Translations under genes and position numbers: made by a program
Origin: Favolaschia claudopus
Taxonomy: Eukaryota > Basidiomycota > Agaricomycetes > Agaricales > Mycenaceae
DNA: 64,000 nt
Assembly: GCA_037176885.1 (NCBI GenBank)
Contig: JAWWNJ010000171.1
Coordinates: 425,775-489,774, forward strand
Reading direction: 5' to 3'
Shown: piece by piece, positions 20,556 through 33,600 of the stretch
How the letters are laid out: each line of letters starts with the position of its first letter
Numbering within the stretch: position 1 is the first letter of the stretch
Notes under the pieces: model-generated
Told to the model about the DNA's origin: nothing
Database searches by the model: none
What the model saw: the letters and a program-made list of their open reading frames with translations, nothing else

Positions 20556-23500
20556 TCATGACTTGTTCTTTCTCGGTAACTGCTGCCAGCGTTTTACGCC
20601 GTGCAACGCGTAGTAATTGTCGAGCGCTTCCAACAATTTCACATTGTCGAATGTCTCCCAAGTGGTGTCCCCTAAGTTCCACCGGACGTGAAACTCGGCT
20701 CGATTATTCATCCACCGGTGGGCCACAATACAGTCCACAAGCCATTCTTCCTCTGCTGGTGCCCCGAAATCGTATTCTGCGGGCTGATTCCGATCGGGGA
20801 ATAACCCATCGCAGCGGTCTATGTATGGCCTTAGCAGGCTCACATGAAACCGATTGTGTACTCGTCGTGCCGCAAGTACCTCAGGTAGCTCCAGCTCGTA
20901 ATCTGAGCATTCCGGTAGTGCCTTTTGCACGCGATACGGTCCAATAAACCGCGGTAACAACTTCTTAGCTCGACCCTTCGGCAATGCTAAATTTTTTGTT
21001 GATAAATATACCAGGTCGCCCGCCTTGATCGCAGGTTCATCTCCACGCTTTTTATTTGCTTGCACGGTAGAGAACACTCGTGCAGCAATAATTGCGTCGT
21101 GCGCTTCCGCTAAATTCTGCAGCGCAGTTTCCACGAACACTTTTACTCCTCGAGTAGCTTTTGGAGACATTTCTATCTCCGTTAACATGCGGGGCATGTA
21201 TCCTCGGCTGAGCTCAAATGGCGCAAATCCAGACGATGCGTTAATACTTGAATTAATCGCAAATTCCACCATTGGTAGCTTGTCTTCCCAGTCTTTCTGA
21301 TCTGGGCGTACAATTATCCTCAAAATCTGGCCTATCGACCGGTTTACACGCTCAGTCGCTCCATCCGTTTGTGGATGGAACGCCGTGGACATCAGCAATT
21401 TTGCTCCAAGCAATCGATGAACTTCGCGCCACCACGCCGATGTAAACTTTGGATCTCTGTCGCAGACTATCGAGCTTGGCAACCCATGCAATCGTACGAT
21501 TTCTCGCACATAAATTCCGGCTAGCTCAGTGGCTTTTATAGTCGTATTCGTCGGTACCAGATGTACTTCACTGGTAAGCCGACACATTACTACCCAGACA
21601 TAGTCGAACCCATTGGATTTAGGGAACGGTCCTAGAAAGTCCATGGAAATCGATTCCCAAGGTCGAGTTGGGATCGGTAACGAGTGCAATTTCCCCGCTG
21701 GCGGTGCCGTCGAGTCTTTTCCAGTATTGCAGCCTTCACATCCGTCACAGAATTTATGTATCTCCTTTGAAATACCCGGCCACCAGTACCATCGACGAAG
21801 GTAATCGCCCGTTCGCTGTGGACCGAAGTGTCCGAGAGTTAAGTGAGCTTGCTCAATCAATAATCCGCGAAGTGAACGCTCCCCCATTCTAGCGTGTGGG
21901 AGACACAACACGTCTTCTCGCCCGCGATTCCGAGTGTAAATTAGGCCATCTCGGACGGTAAACATTCGGAATTTGTCCGGGTCTGCAATAACCTTCCCGA
22001 ACAGTTTATCGTTGGGGTATTCGTTTCGAATACACTTTCTCCACTCAGGTTCTTTGCTAATCACATCAGCTGCAATCTTCTCGCGACTTCGCGATTGGCA
22101 TACAGCCGGATTGGGAGTGTCCATGGGACTCTCCCGCTCAATCAAAACCACCGGGGTGTCGGTGTTCGTCGCATCCAAGATTTTGGCTTCCTGAGTGCGA
22201 TCTTCGACTTGTTCTTTGAGCCGATTGCTCCGCCTGAGCTCATTGAACTGCTCTTCCATACGGGACACTTGTTCAATTTCCTCTTTCCTGTCCATCGGCA
22301 GGTCCTCCATCTCTGGGTCTAATCGTACGTCTGCGTTGACATAATGGTGCGTTTCATGTTTTTCTTCCCAATCATCGTTCTCATAGTACCGGGATAAACA
22401 GTCGGCGCCTTTATTAAGTTCGCCTTTAATGTACCGAATATCAAAGTCGAACCTCGATAGGTACTCCATCCATCGAGTTTGACGATGGTTGAGTCGGCGT
22501 TGAGTTTTGAAGAATTCTAACGCCTTGTGGTCCGTGACCACATGAATGCGGTATCCCACTAACTTGTCCTCCCACTTCAGGAGGGCTTCCAATATCGCCA
22601 ATGTTTCTTGTTCAAACACTCGGTAATTGTGTTGCGCCGAAGTGAATTTCTTTGACATAAAACCCGCCGGCCGGCATGTTTGCCAGGTGGGCCCTTGTCC
22701 ATACATCGCGCCCACCCCAGACACTGAGGCATCGCAGATGATCCAAATGGGCTCTAAACTTTTTGGATCGATAGGTCTCAGTATAGCTGTTCTACAGCAT
22801 ATATTTTTTATATTCTCAAAACAAGATTGATGAATAGGTCTCCACACGAACGGTGCACCATTCTTTGTGATGCCCGCTAATGGAGAAGTGTACGCGCTAA
22901 TATCAGGTAGGAATTGAGCGAGGTATTGGACGAGTCCTAAAAACCTCTGAATGTCATGGTAGCTCCGAGGCTCGCGCCATTCACGGATGCGTTGCATCTT
23001 GTCTGAATCAGCGTGTAGCCCCTTGTCGTCTATAAGGTGGCCCAAGCAATCCAGCTTCTTTGAATACAAATCACATTTTTCTCGCTTGAGATAGAACGAA
23101 TTTTTACGAAGCGTGTCAAACACTTTTCCGAGGTGAACTTCGTGTTCAGCAATTGAATTTGAGTAAATGAAAATATCATCCAGGTACACGTGAACAAATC
23201 GTCCAATGAATTCCTGGAATACCATGGTCATGATCCGTTGAAATGTCGCAGGTGCGTTACAGTCACCGATTTGCATCGTATGACTAACAAATGTTCCATA
23301 CACCGTTGCAAACGCGGTCTTCCAGACATCCTCGCCTATAATTCTGATCTGCTCGTACGCATCCGACATATCGATTTTTGACCGATACTTGGCTCGCGCA
23401 CAGTCCAACCGGATCTGATCCTGGTCCGGAAATGGTGTAACATCCTTCAGTGTGTTCTCGTTGCGCTTCCTGCAGTCTATCGCCGTTCGCAATAACCCAG

Positions 23501-23867
23501 TCTTTTTAGGTATGCAAAGCATGGGTGCAGCTTGGTTCGTCTGTACTGCTTCCCACCAGCCCGCACGCACGTACTTGTTGATCTTCTCGATCAACTGTTC
23601 CTTCATCGCGTCAGGACATCGCGGCAAATGGTAATTGTAAACTTTCCGTTCATCAATCAACGGGATACGATGGTTAACTGCGCGTAACGGCGGCATTTTC
23701 TCCGGCACACCGGACATAATATCCACGCTGAGCTCCATCCACTGCTCCACTAATTGTGGAATGTCTTTGTCAGTGTATTTCACACTACCGGATTGAATCT
23801 CATGCAATTGTTGTTCCACTGCGGCTTGGAACACTTCGGTGACTCGCTGAGTCATTTCTTCGGTAAG
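20556..23867 (-). pseudogene. Pol of copy B, N-terminally truncated at the inversion junction
   Basis: From the codon for Leu about 100 residues into Pol, the frame continues through RT, RNase H, integrase and chromodomain to the stop at 20556, as in copy A. At 23867 it runs directly into gag sequence lying in the opposite orientation. The open frame extends from there to 24296 only because the antisense of gag happens to be open. It has no native start and no linked gag, so it is unlikely to work by itself. The catalytic motifs are intact. Confidence 0.85.
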
Positions 23868-24932
23868 GTTCAATGCTATAGATGTAAGGGCCCTCATTAC
23901 GAGCGGGATTGTCCGGAGGAGAAGGTCTACGCACAGCGGGATATTGTTAACGATAACTCGGAGGATGAGTCGGATGACGGTGAGAATCCGGGAAAGAAAG
24001 CACCCTCGGAGCAAATGCGTGAGGCACACGAGGAGTCGGCATGGTCGTCGGAAGGCGAATACACGCTGCAGGCATTCAGTGAATATTCGCTGAGTGATAG
24101 TGAAGAACGGTGCGCTCAAATGAAAGAGGACGAGGATTACCCTGAACTGCAGGATTGTGATTATGACAATGATGATGACGAGAGCGAGTGGGATGATCCG
24201 TCGCCAAAAAGGAAGGGGCGCCGACCCGTACCACAGCCAGACGGGCTGTTTCGTGTGTGCGATGACTGGTCGGAAGATGAATTCATCGGGGACCAAGAGT
24301 TAGATAAACTAGCTCGGGAAATGGCTAGTCATATTGTGTGGCAGAAAGATACCGCGGAAGTCGAAGAATTTCTGTTTGCTACCGGCGAACGGACATCACT
24401 CTCGCCCCGTGAGAGTGGCCCGCGAAAGCGGACGGTATTTCTCAAAAAATCGAGTACGCCTCGAAAACGACCAGCCAGAACGAAAGCAGAAAATTTCTGC
24501 TTGACGGCGTATGTCACGGTGAATGGGCATAAGGCATTTGCACTCTTTGATTCTGGCTGCACCACCGATACGTGCAGCCCTGACTTTGCTCGAGTGGCGA
24601 ATTTGAAGGTGTTTCCAATTGAATCTGCAATTACGTTGCAACTGGGGACAGCGGGCAGTCGGTCGAAGATCAATTTCGGCACGAACGCTAAAGTCCAATA
24701 CGGAGACAATGACTCTCTGGAATACATGGATATTGTTAACCTCGACCGGTTTGATGTGATTATTGGGACGAAATACATGCGGAAGCATGGACTCAGTTTA
24801 GATTTTGAACGAAACGTGATCAGAATTAAAGGTAAAGCTGCTGCGACGCTTACCGCAATGGACGAAGCCGCCGAGGTCGAACGCAGGAATGCGGCGCGCT
24901 ATGCCGTCAAGGAGGAGACGGCTCGGGAATGA
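23868..24932 (+). pseudogene. Gag C-terminal fragment with zinc knuckle and protease, inverted
   Basis: The segment opens in frame at VQCYRCKGPHYERDC, a CCHC zinc knuckle. An acidic linker and the retroviral-type aspartic protease with FALFDSGCTTDT and DVIIGTKYM follow, to the UGA at 24930-24932. It is the same as residues about 923-1277 of the copy A Gag but on the plus strand, and it lacks the N-terminal 920 or so residues. It is part of the rearranged copy B. Confidence 0.85.
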
Positions 24933-24965
24933 CGCCCCGTCACCGATCGAGAGACGGCCTCATCG

Positions 24966-27605
24966 GTGAAGGTGGAGCCGTCACGGACCATTCGGTCTAC
25001 GCGTAAAGGAACGGTAACCGTCGAAGACTGTGAAGATGAGGAAGAAACCTATCAGCAGATGGGAGAAATACCAGTGATCCTGGAGGACACTGGTGAGATA
25101 CTGTCCAAGGATGGTGAAATCTACGGAGAATTACTCCAGGAATTTTCTCGAATGAAATTCCCTCATATTCATGGGGCCAAACGCCAGGCGCCTGAGGAAG
25201 TGATCACCAAGGCAGATTTGCCGCAACAGAAGCCAGGACAATCGGTAAAACTTACCGAAGAAATGACTCAGCGAGTCACCGAAGTGTTCCAAGCCGCAGT
25301 GGAACAACAATTGCATGAGATTCAATCCGGTAGTGTGAAATACACTGACAAAGACATTCCACAATTAGTGGAGCGGTGGATGGAGCTCAGCGTGGATATT
25401 ATGTCCGGTGTGCCGGAGAAAATGCCGCCGTTACGCGCAGTTAACCATCGTATCCCGTTGATTGATGAACGGAAAGTTTACAATTACCATTTGCCGCGAT
25501 GTCCTGACGCGATGAAGGAACAGTTGATCGAGAAGATCAACAAGTACGTGCGTGCGGGCTGGTGGGAAGCAGTACAGACGAACCAAGCTGCACCCATGCT
25601 TTGCATACCTAAAAAGACTGGGTTATTGCGAACGGCGATAGACTGCAGGAAGCGCAACGAGAACACACTGAAGGATGTTACACCATTTCCGGACCAGGAT
25701 CAGATCCGGTTGGACTGTGCGCGAGCCAAGTATCGGTCAAAAATCGATATGTCGGATGCGTACGAGCAGATCAGAATTATAGGCGAGGATGTCTGGAAGA
25801 CCGCGTTTGCAACGGTGTATGGAACATTTGTTAGTCATACGATGCAAATCGGTGACTGTAACGCACCTGCGACATTTCAACGGATCATGACCATGGTATT
25901 CCAGGAATTCATTGGACGATTTGTTCACGTGTACCTGGATGATATTTTCATTTACTCAAATTCAATTGCTGAACACGAAGTTCACCTCGGAAAAGTGTTT
26001 GACACGCTTCGTAAAAATTCGTTCTATCTCAAGCGAGAAAAATGTGATTTGTATTCAAAGAAGCTGGATTGCTTGGGCCACCTTATAGACGACAAGGGGC
26101 TACACGCTGATTCAGACAAGATGCAACGCATCCGTGAATGGCGCGAGCCTCGGAGCTACCATGACATTCAGAGGTTTTTAGGACTCGTCCAATACCTCGC
26201 TCAATTCCTACCTGATATTAGCGCGTACACTTCTCCATTAGCGGGCATCACAAAGAATGGTGCACCGTTCGTGTGGAGACCTATTCATCAATCTTGTTTT
26301 GAGAATATAAAAAATATATGCTGTAGAACAGCTATACTGAGACCTATCGATCCAAAAAGTTTAGAGCCCATTTGGATCATCTGCGATGCCTCAGTGTCTG
26401 GGGTGGGCGCGATGTATGGACAAGGGCCCACCTGGCAAACATGCCGGCCGGCGGGTTTTATGTCAAAGAAATTCACTTCGGCGCAACACAATTACCGAGT
26501 GTTTGAACAAGAAACATTGGCGATATTGGAAGCCCTCCTGAAGTGGGAGGACAAGTTAGTGGGATACCGCATTCATGTGGTCACGGACCACAAGGCGTTA
26601 GAATTCTTCAAAACTCAACGCCGACTCAACCATCGTCAAACTCGATGGATGGAGTACCTATCGAGGTTCGACTTTGATATTCGGTACATTAAAGGCGAAC
26701 TTAATAAAGGCGCCGACTGTTTATCCCGGTACTATGAGAACGATGATTGGGAAGAAAAACATGAAACGCACCATTATGTCAACGCAGACGTACGATTAGA
26801 CCCAGAGATGGAGGACCTGCCGATGGACAGGAAAGAGGAAATTGAACAAGTGTCCCGTATGGAAGAGCAGTTCAATGAGCTCAGGCGGAGCAATCGGCTC
26901 AAAGAACAAGTCGAAGATCGCACTCAGGAAGCCAAAATCTTGGATGCGACGAACACCGACACCCCGGTGGTTTTGATTGAGCGGGAGAGTCCCATGGACA
27001 CTCCCAATCCGGCTGTATGCCAATCGCGAAGTCGCGAGAAGATTGCAGCTGATGTGATTAGCAAAGAACCTGAGTGGAGAAAGTGTATTCGAAACGAATA
27101 CCCCAACGATAAACTGTTCGGGAAGGTTATTGCAGACCCGGACAAATTCCGAATGTTTACCGTCCGAGATGGCCTAATTTACACTCGGAATCGCGGGCGA
27201 GAAGACGTGTTGTGTCTCCCACACGCTAGAATGGGGGAGCGTTCACTTCGCGGATTATTGATTGAGCAAGCTCACTTAACTCTCGGACACTTCGGTCCAC
27301 AGCGAACGGGCGATTACCTTCGTCGATGGTACTGGTGGCCGGGTATTTCAAAGGAGATACATAAATTCTGTGACGGATGTGAAGGCTGCAATACTGGAAA
27401 AGACTCGACGGCACCGCCAGCGGGGAAATTGCACTCGTTACCGATCCCAACTCGACCTTGGGAATCGATTTCCATGGACTTTCTAGGACCGTTCCCTAAA
27501 TCCAATGGGTTCGACTATGTCTGGGTAGTAATGTGTCGGCTTACCAGTGAAGTACATCTGGTACCGACGAATACGACTATAAAAGCCACTGAGCTAGCCG
27601 GAATT
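24966..27605 (+). pseudogene. Pol fragment (RT, RNase H, N-terminal integrase), inverted and truncated
   Basis: In the same frame as the preceding gag after a single UGA, this copy of Pol has the YLDD reverse transcriptase site, RNase H and the integrase HHCC zinc region. It stops within the integrase core (ELAGI) at 27605, followed by AG and the LTR. The second Asp and the Glu of the integrase triad are missing. Confidence 0.85.
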
Positions 27606-27607
27606 AG

Positions 27608-27787
27608 TGTAAGAACTCACTTAGATCTTATGTAGACCACAGAGTAAACCGTCACAATCTATGAGATTTGCAAGTTGACGTAGTGGTACAGTGGTAAGAT
27701 TAAGAGTTGCCAATATTTGTCTACGTCATGTATCTTATACCGGGTGATCGCCGAGACATGGCTTCTCGGCGATGCGGCACCCTAACA
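27608..27787 (-). repeat. LTR shared by copies A (3' LTR) and B (5' LTR)
   Basis: Same 180-bp sequence as the outer LTRs. On its right lies the purine tract of copy A. On its left lie two leader bases and then the inverted pol of copy B. No 5-bp duplication flanks it, so it is a recombination-shared LTR, not an insertion end. Confidence 0.9.
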
Positions 27788-27798
27788 CTCTCCCGCTC
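27788..27798 (-). promoter_or_regulatory. Polypurine tract of copy A
   Basis: GAGCGGGAGAG on the minus strand directly adjoins the 3' LTR. Confidence 0.65.
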
Positions 27799-27979
27799 AA
27801 GACTGATTCCAGTCTTCGGAAGTCACAAACGATAATAAAGTTGCACGTCAAGAAATCATTTCGATTTTTTGCATATAGACTGCCTCAGCAAGCATGAGGC
27901 GCGGACATCTATAGTTCTACGAGTGTAAATAACTTTGATATGTTCAAGATAAGTAACGAGCAGTTTTAGCAGCGACCGA

Positions 27980-30460
27980 CTATGGCATGAAAAGGTGAGG
28001 TCCATTCGTGAACGTCTGAGATGGTCCCAGCGTCATGTTTTGAATGCCCTGCGTGGCCATACGCGTGTCTGGCGACATCATCGAGTCAGCATTAAAGTTG
28101 ATGAGGTCAGTTTCATGAAACCAACTATTGGCCGGATTTCCCGGAAACGTATTGAAGTTCATTGAACCATTGACCGAGCCGTACGTAGGAGCGGTCCCAG
28201 TGCTCATCATCTGGTTGTAGTTATTATTTTGCGGCATCGTGAAATGAGAGGGCCCCGCTTGGGGCGCCTGCGCCGGAGCGTGCATCGATGCTGATAACCC
28301 TTGAAGCTCCATCGAGCCCGGCGCGCGAATGGAGTTCGACATGCCCTGCGCCGGAAGGCGTGCTACAGCGCGATTGTGTTGGAACTGCCCCGTAGGGCGT
28401 GCTGCAGAGCGATTGGTCTGGAACGATTGTTGAGTAACTTGTGCACCCTTCCATTGATTGCCACGGGTTGGGTGGCGTTGCCATTGTTTCGCAAATCCTC
28501 CGTTTTTACGGATTTCCAGCAGCCACGGATTGTAGCGTTCCAGGAGCCCTCGACTAGGACGTGCTTGTCTTCCGTTCCCGTTCGTCATGGCTCTTACAAT
28601 CTTAGAACCGTTTTCTCGGCGCATATCAGGTGTCTCCATCTCGTTCCACTGCCAGAGATCGAATTGGATAACGTTCTCAAACTCCAACATCCAGGGCAGG
28701 TACGGCGAGCGAGGGCAAACATCTGCCTCTCCAGGGAACAACGACGGCGGCGCTTCGGTTTGTGCATTCGAATAAGTAAGCACATCCGCAGCATCGCTCA
28801 TCGTCCAGCCGGGAGGAAGTGGGGCCGTGACATCAAGCGCGAATCGTTGTACGTATTCAAACGCGTCGTCGACTAGTGCGGGGAACACACCACATTCAGC
28901 CATACGACGCACAACGTCGTCCAGCGTGATCGTCGTACTCGCCTGCTCTAGAGGCCATTGACGTATATCCACCGTATCCGCAATGGCGAGGTTCAGCGCG
29001 GTAAGTCGTCGCTGATATATTCCGGGCGTCCCAATCGCGAGGAACAATAGTTTATCCACATGAACCTTATTTTTAAGGTCGGGATCAGGCCTCATCTGCC
29101 GATAATGCACCACCGATAGTGCATAAATCAGGTTAAATCCACGTACGAGCCGCATGTTCAGGGTGTAGCAGTCATCCATGAACCGGCATCCGCGTTGATC
29201 TACCATCTCGCGATACTGGATGTGCGCGGCGAACTTCGCCGGGTTGTACCCAATCTCATCGCGTTTCCACTTCGGTATTCCGTTCATCGAGCGCAATTCT
29301 CGATTCGCCTCCTCACGGTGCGCCACGCTCGTGAGCATGTCGGCGAACCAGTCGGGGCAAACATATTCAGCGGCCGCGAGTCGCTGTACTGGAGTGCGGC
29401 GTTCTTTCGGAATCGCCAGCGAGTACGCCCAAAGTATTTTGTGGCGAAGAGCGTGAACAAAGTGCCGTCCTTGCAGTTGCATCGCATGGGTAACGCGCCA
29501 CGCGTGCTCGTCCGCGGGGTAGTTGCGGTCGTAGTGTCCGCTCGGTAACGTCGCGTAGTTGTTGTTGACAGACCATAGCAAACAGAATTCGGGGGGCATA
29601 CGCTCACCTGCGGCCAACTCGATCTTGGACGGGAGTAGCATATCCATTGTAAGTCCAGTCGATCTGACCACAGTTTGCTGAGTGGGAAGTGCGGGTGTCA
29701 TGATCGCGTCCACGCCTTCAACGGTCGTAGTAATCAGCTGAGATTCAGCGTTTGGAAAATTTCCCTCCTCACCGTAGGTGGGCGTTGCTTCGGGACCTAA
29801 GGGCACGTCGGTTGACGCGGGAGTCGATGCATACGATGAAGCAGGAGCAGCGCTCCCGTTGCTTCCTCGTTTGCGCTTTCGCGCTGGCGAGTCGTCCTCT
29901 TCATTTCCGTTGAGTTCGTCTTCGAGCTCCTTAATACGATCATCAGCCTCGCGGAGGTCCTCTCGCAAAGCATCTCCTCGCTTGAGGAGATCATCTCCGC
30001 GTTCCACCGCACCATCGTACTTCGCTTTGTACCACTCAACGTTGTTACGCAGCGCGCCATTGATTCCAATAAGCTCCTCGTGCTTCGTGCGCACCTCTCG
30101 CAGCTCAGCACGGTTCTTCTCCTCTTCTTTCCTCGCAACAGTCATTTCGACCGTTAATTCCTGAATGCGCGCCTTCAGCGCCGTCACCGTCGCTCTAGCC
30201 TTCGCGAGCCGCTCATTAGCAGCCTTCAGCGCCTTAGCGCCATCTCCTCCCCCAGTAGCCGTATTACGACTCACTTCTACCCCCTCTGGCTGCCCGCGCA
30301 ACGACTCAATCAACTCATCGCTCACTATTTCGTGCGAGTCCCCAGTGTCGTCATTGTCTTCGACTATTCGATCAAGTTCACGTTCGTCTTCACGACGATC
30401 GTCGAGCTCCATGGGTTTGGTTCCACCCCGAGAGGGGAGGGATACGGATTGCTCACTCAT
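27980..30460 (-). CDS. Third ORF of the chromovirus (copy A), 826 aa, function unknown
   Basis: It has the same sequence as the ORF at 17900-20380 by translation. It follows pol after a 175-bp gap that contains CTTTTAAAGGG about 60 bp before the ATG, a possible TATA element for separate expression. An extra gene here is in the position of env in retroviruses, but the coiled coil, basic patch and Gln/Asn-rich tail argue for an intracellular or nucleic-acid-linked role. Both copies keep the frame fully open, although the elements are too young for this to prove selection. Confidence 0.78.
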   Translation of the reverse strand: MSEQSVSLPSRGGTKPMELDDRREDERELDRIVEDNDDTGDSHEIVSDELIESLRGQPEGVEVSRNTATGGGDGAKALKAANERLAKARATVTALKARIQELTVEMTVARKEEEKNRAELREVRTKHEELIGINGALRNNVEWYKAKYDGAVERGDDLLKRGDALREDLREADDRIKELEDELNGNEEDDSPARKRKRGSNGSAAPASSYASTPASTDVPLGPEATPTYGEEGNFPNAESQLITTTVEGVDAIMTPALPTQQTVVRSTGLTMDMLLPSKIELAAGERMPPEFCLLWSVNNNYATLPSGHYDRNYPADEHAWRVTHAMQLQGRHFVHALRHKILWAYSLAIPKERRTPVQRLAAAEYVCPDWFADMLTSVAHREEANRELRSMNGIPKWKRDEIGYNPAKFAAHIQYREMVDQRGCRFMDDCYTLNMRLVRGFNLIYALSVVHYRQMRPDPDLKNKVHVDKLLFLAIGTPGIYQRRLTALNLAIADTVDIRQWPLEQASTTITLDDVVRRMAECGVFPALVDDAFEYVQRFALDVTAPLPPGWTMSDAADVLTYSNAQTEAPPSLFPGEADVCPRSPYLPWMLEFENVIQFDLWQWNEMETPDMRRENGSKIVRAMTNGNGRQARPSRGLLERYNPWLLEIRKNGGFAKQWQRHPTRGNQWKGAQVTQQSFQTNRSAARPTGQFQHNRAVARLPAQGMSNSIRAPGSMELQGLSASMHAPAQAPQAGPSHFTMPQNNNYNQMMSTGTAPTYGSVNGSMNFNTFPGNPANSWFHETDLINFNADSMMSPDTRMATQGIQNMTLGPSQTFTNGPHLFMP

Positions 30461-30635
30461 AGTGAGGGTGGGGAAAGAGAGAAAATTTGTGGGGACTTAA
30501 TCGCCTCATCCCTTTAAAAGCGTTTGTAACGCCGTTGACAAGCACAATTTTCGCACGTCAACATTATCGGATCCTTCCGATATTCGCCTCCGCGGGCTCA
30601 GATTCCTGTGTGTCATTTCAACAGACAAATCCTTT

Positions 30636-33600
30636 TCATGACTTGTTCTTTCTCGGTAACTGCTGCCAGCGTTTTACGCCGTGCAACGCGTAGTAATTGT
30701 CGAGCGCTTCCAACAATTTCACATTGTCGAATGTCTCCCAAGTGGTGTCCCCTAAGTTCCACCGGACGTGAAACTCGGCTCGATTATTCATCCACCGGTG
30801 GGCCACAATACAGTCCACAAGCCATTCTTCCTCTGCTGGTGCCCCGAAATCGTATTCTGCGGGCTGATTCCGATCGGGGAATAACCCATCGCAGCGGTCT
30901 ATGTATGGCCTTAGCAGGCTCACATGAAACCGATTGTGTACTCGTCGTGCCGCAAGTACCTCAGGTAGCTCCAGCTCGTAATCTGAGCATTCCGGTAGTG
31001 CCTTTTGCACGCGATACGGTCCAATAAACCGCGGTAACAACTTCTTAGCTCGACCCTTCGGCAATGCTAAATTTTTTGTTGATAAATATACCAGGTCGCC
31101 CGCCTTGATCGCAGGTTCATCTCCACGCTTTTTATTTGCTTGCACGGTAGAGAACACTCGTGCAGCAATAATTGCGTCGTGCGCTTCCGCTAAATTCTGC
31201 AGCGCAGTTTCCACGAACACTTTTACTCCTCGAGTAGCTTTTGGAGACATTTCTATCTCCGTTAACATGCGGGGCATGTATCCTCGGCTGAGCTCAAATG
31301 GCGCAAATCCAGACGATGCGTTAATACTTGAATTAATCGCAAATTCCACCATTGGTAGCTTGTCTTCCCAGTCTTTCTGATCTGGGCGTACAATTATCCT
31401 CAAAATCTGGCCTATCGACCGGTTTACACGCTCAGTCGCTCCATCCGTTTGTGGATGGAACGCCGTGGACATCAGCAATTTTGCTCCAAGCAATCGATGA
31501 ACTTCGCGCCACCACGCCGATGTAAACTTTGGATCTCTGTCGCAGACTATCGAGCTTGGCAACCCATGCAATCGTACGATTTCTCGCACATAAATTCCGG
31601 CTAGCTCAGTGGCTTTTATAGTCGTATTCGTCGGTACCAGATGTACTTCACTGGTAAGCCGACACATTACTACCCAGACATAGTCGAACCCATTGGATTT
31701 AGGGAACGGTCCTAGAAAGTCCATGGAAATCGATTCCCAAGGTCGAGTTGGGATCGGTAACGAGTGCAATTTCCCCGCTGGCGGTGCCGTCGAGTCTTTT
31801 CCAGTATTGCAGCCTTCACATCCGTCACAGAATTTATGTATCTCCTTTGAAATACCCGGCCACCAGTACCATCGACGAAGGTAATCGCCCGTTCGCTGTG
31901 GACCGAAGTGTCCGAGAGTTAAGTGAGCTTGCTCAATCAATAATCCGCGAAGTGAACGCTCCCCCATTCTAGCGTGTGGGAGACACAACACGTCTTCTCG
32001 CCCGCGATTCCGAGTGTAAATTAGGCCATCTCGGACGGTAAACATTCGGAATTTGTCCGGGTCTGCAATAACCTTCCCGAACAGTTTATCGTTGGGGTAT
32101 TCGTTTCGAATACACTTTCTCCACTCAGGTTCTTTGCTAATCACATCAGCTGCAATCTTCTCGCGACTTCGCGATTGGCATACAGCCGGATTGGGAGTGT
32201 CCATGGGACTCTCCCGCTCAATCAAAACCACCGGGGTGTCGGTGTTCGTCGCATCCAAGATTTTGGCTTCCTGAGTGCGATCTTCGACTTGTTCTTTGAG
32301 CCGATTGCTCCGCCTGAGCTCATTGAACTGCTCCTCCATACGGGACACTTGTTCAATTTCCTCTTTCCTGTCCATCGGCAGGTCCTCCATCTCTGGGTCT
32401 AATCGTACGTCTGCGTTGACATAATGGTGCGTTTCATGTTTTTCTTCCCAATCATCGTTCTCATAGTACCGGGATAAACAGTCGGCGCCTTTATTAAGTT
32501 CGCCTTTAATGTACCGAATATCAAAGTCGAACCTCGATAGGTACTCCATCCATCGAGTTTGACGATGGTTGAGTCGGCGTTGAGTTTTGAAGAATTCTAA
32601 CGCCTTGTGGTCCGTGACCACATGAATGCGGTATCCCACTAACTTGTCCTCCCACTTCAGGAGGGCTTCCAATATCGCCAATGTTTCTTGTTCAAACACT
32701 CGGTAATTGTGTTGCGCCGAAGTGAATTTCTTTGACATAAAACCCGCCGGCCGGCATGTTTGCCAGGTGGGCCCTTGTCCATACATCGCGCCCACCCCAG
32801 ACACTGAGGCATCGCAGATGATCCAAATGGGCTCTAAACTTTTTGGATCGATAGGTCTCAGTATAGCTGTTCTACAGCATATATTTTTTATATTCTCAAA
32901 ACAAGATTGATGAATAGGTCTCCACACGAACGGTGCACCATTCTTTGTGATGCCCGCTAATGGAGAAGTGTACGCGCTAATATCAGGTAGGAATTGAGCG
33001 AGGTATTGGACGAGTCCTAAAAACCTCTGAATGTCATGGTAGCTCCGAGGCTCGCGCCATTCACGGATGCGTTGCATCTTGTCTGAATCAGCGTGTAGCC
33101 CCTTGTCGTCTATAAGGTGGCCCAAGCAATCCAGCTTCTTTGAATACAAATCACATTTTTCTCGCTTGAGATAGAACGAATTTTTACGAAGCGTGTCAAA
33201 CACTTTTCCGAGGTGAACTTCGTGTTCAGCAATTGAATTTGAGTAAATGAAAATATCATCCAGGTACACGTGAACAAATCGTCCAATGAATTCCTGGAAT
33301 ACCATGGTCATGATCCGTTGAAATGTCGCAGGTGCGTTACAGTCACCGATTTGCATCGTATGACTAACAAATGTTCCATACACCGTTGCAAACGCGGTCT
33401 TCCAGACATCCTCGCCTATAATTCTGATCTGCTCGTACGCATCCGACATATCGATTTTTGACCGATACTTGGCTCGCGCACAGTCCAACCGGATCTGATC
33501 CTGGTCCGGAAATGGTGTAACATCCTTCAGTGTGTTCTCGTTGCGCTTCCTGCAGTCTATCGCCGTTCGCAATAACCCAGTCTTTTTAGGTATGCAAAGC

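Larger units (their letters stand above)
21513..27605. repeat. Foldback inverted repeat: 2355-bp arms, 1383-bp loop
   Basis: The arms are 21513-23867 and 25251-27605. They are reverse complements covering Pol from just after its N-terminus to mid-integrase. The loop 23868-25250 holds the gag C-terminus, protease and pol start. The right arm ends in two bases (AG) and then the LTR at 27608. Read on the minus strand, those two bases are the first two that follow the 5' LTR in copy A. The arms look identical except for scattered single changes. Confidence 0.85.

Noticed and set aside
23868..24296. N-terminal extension of the copy B pol frame beginning at 24296 on the minus strand
   Set aside because: These residues are the antisense of gag acidic sequence across the inversion junction, not a real fused domain.
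27606..27787. Copy B as a separate insertion next to copy A
   Set aside because: No target duplication at the central LTR, and two leader bases are retained; a shared LTR explains it better.
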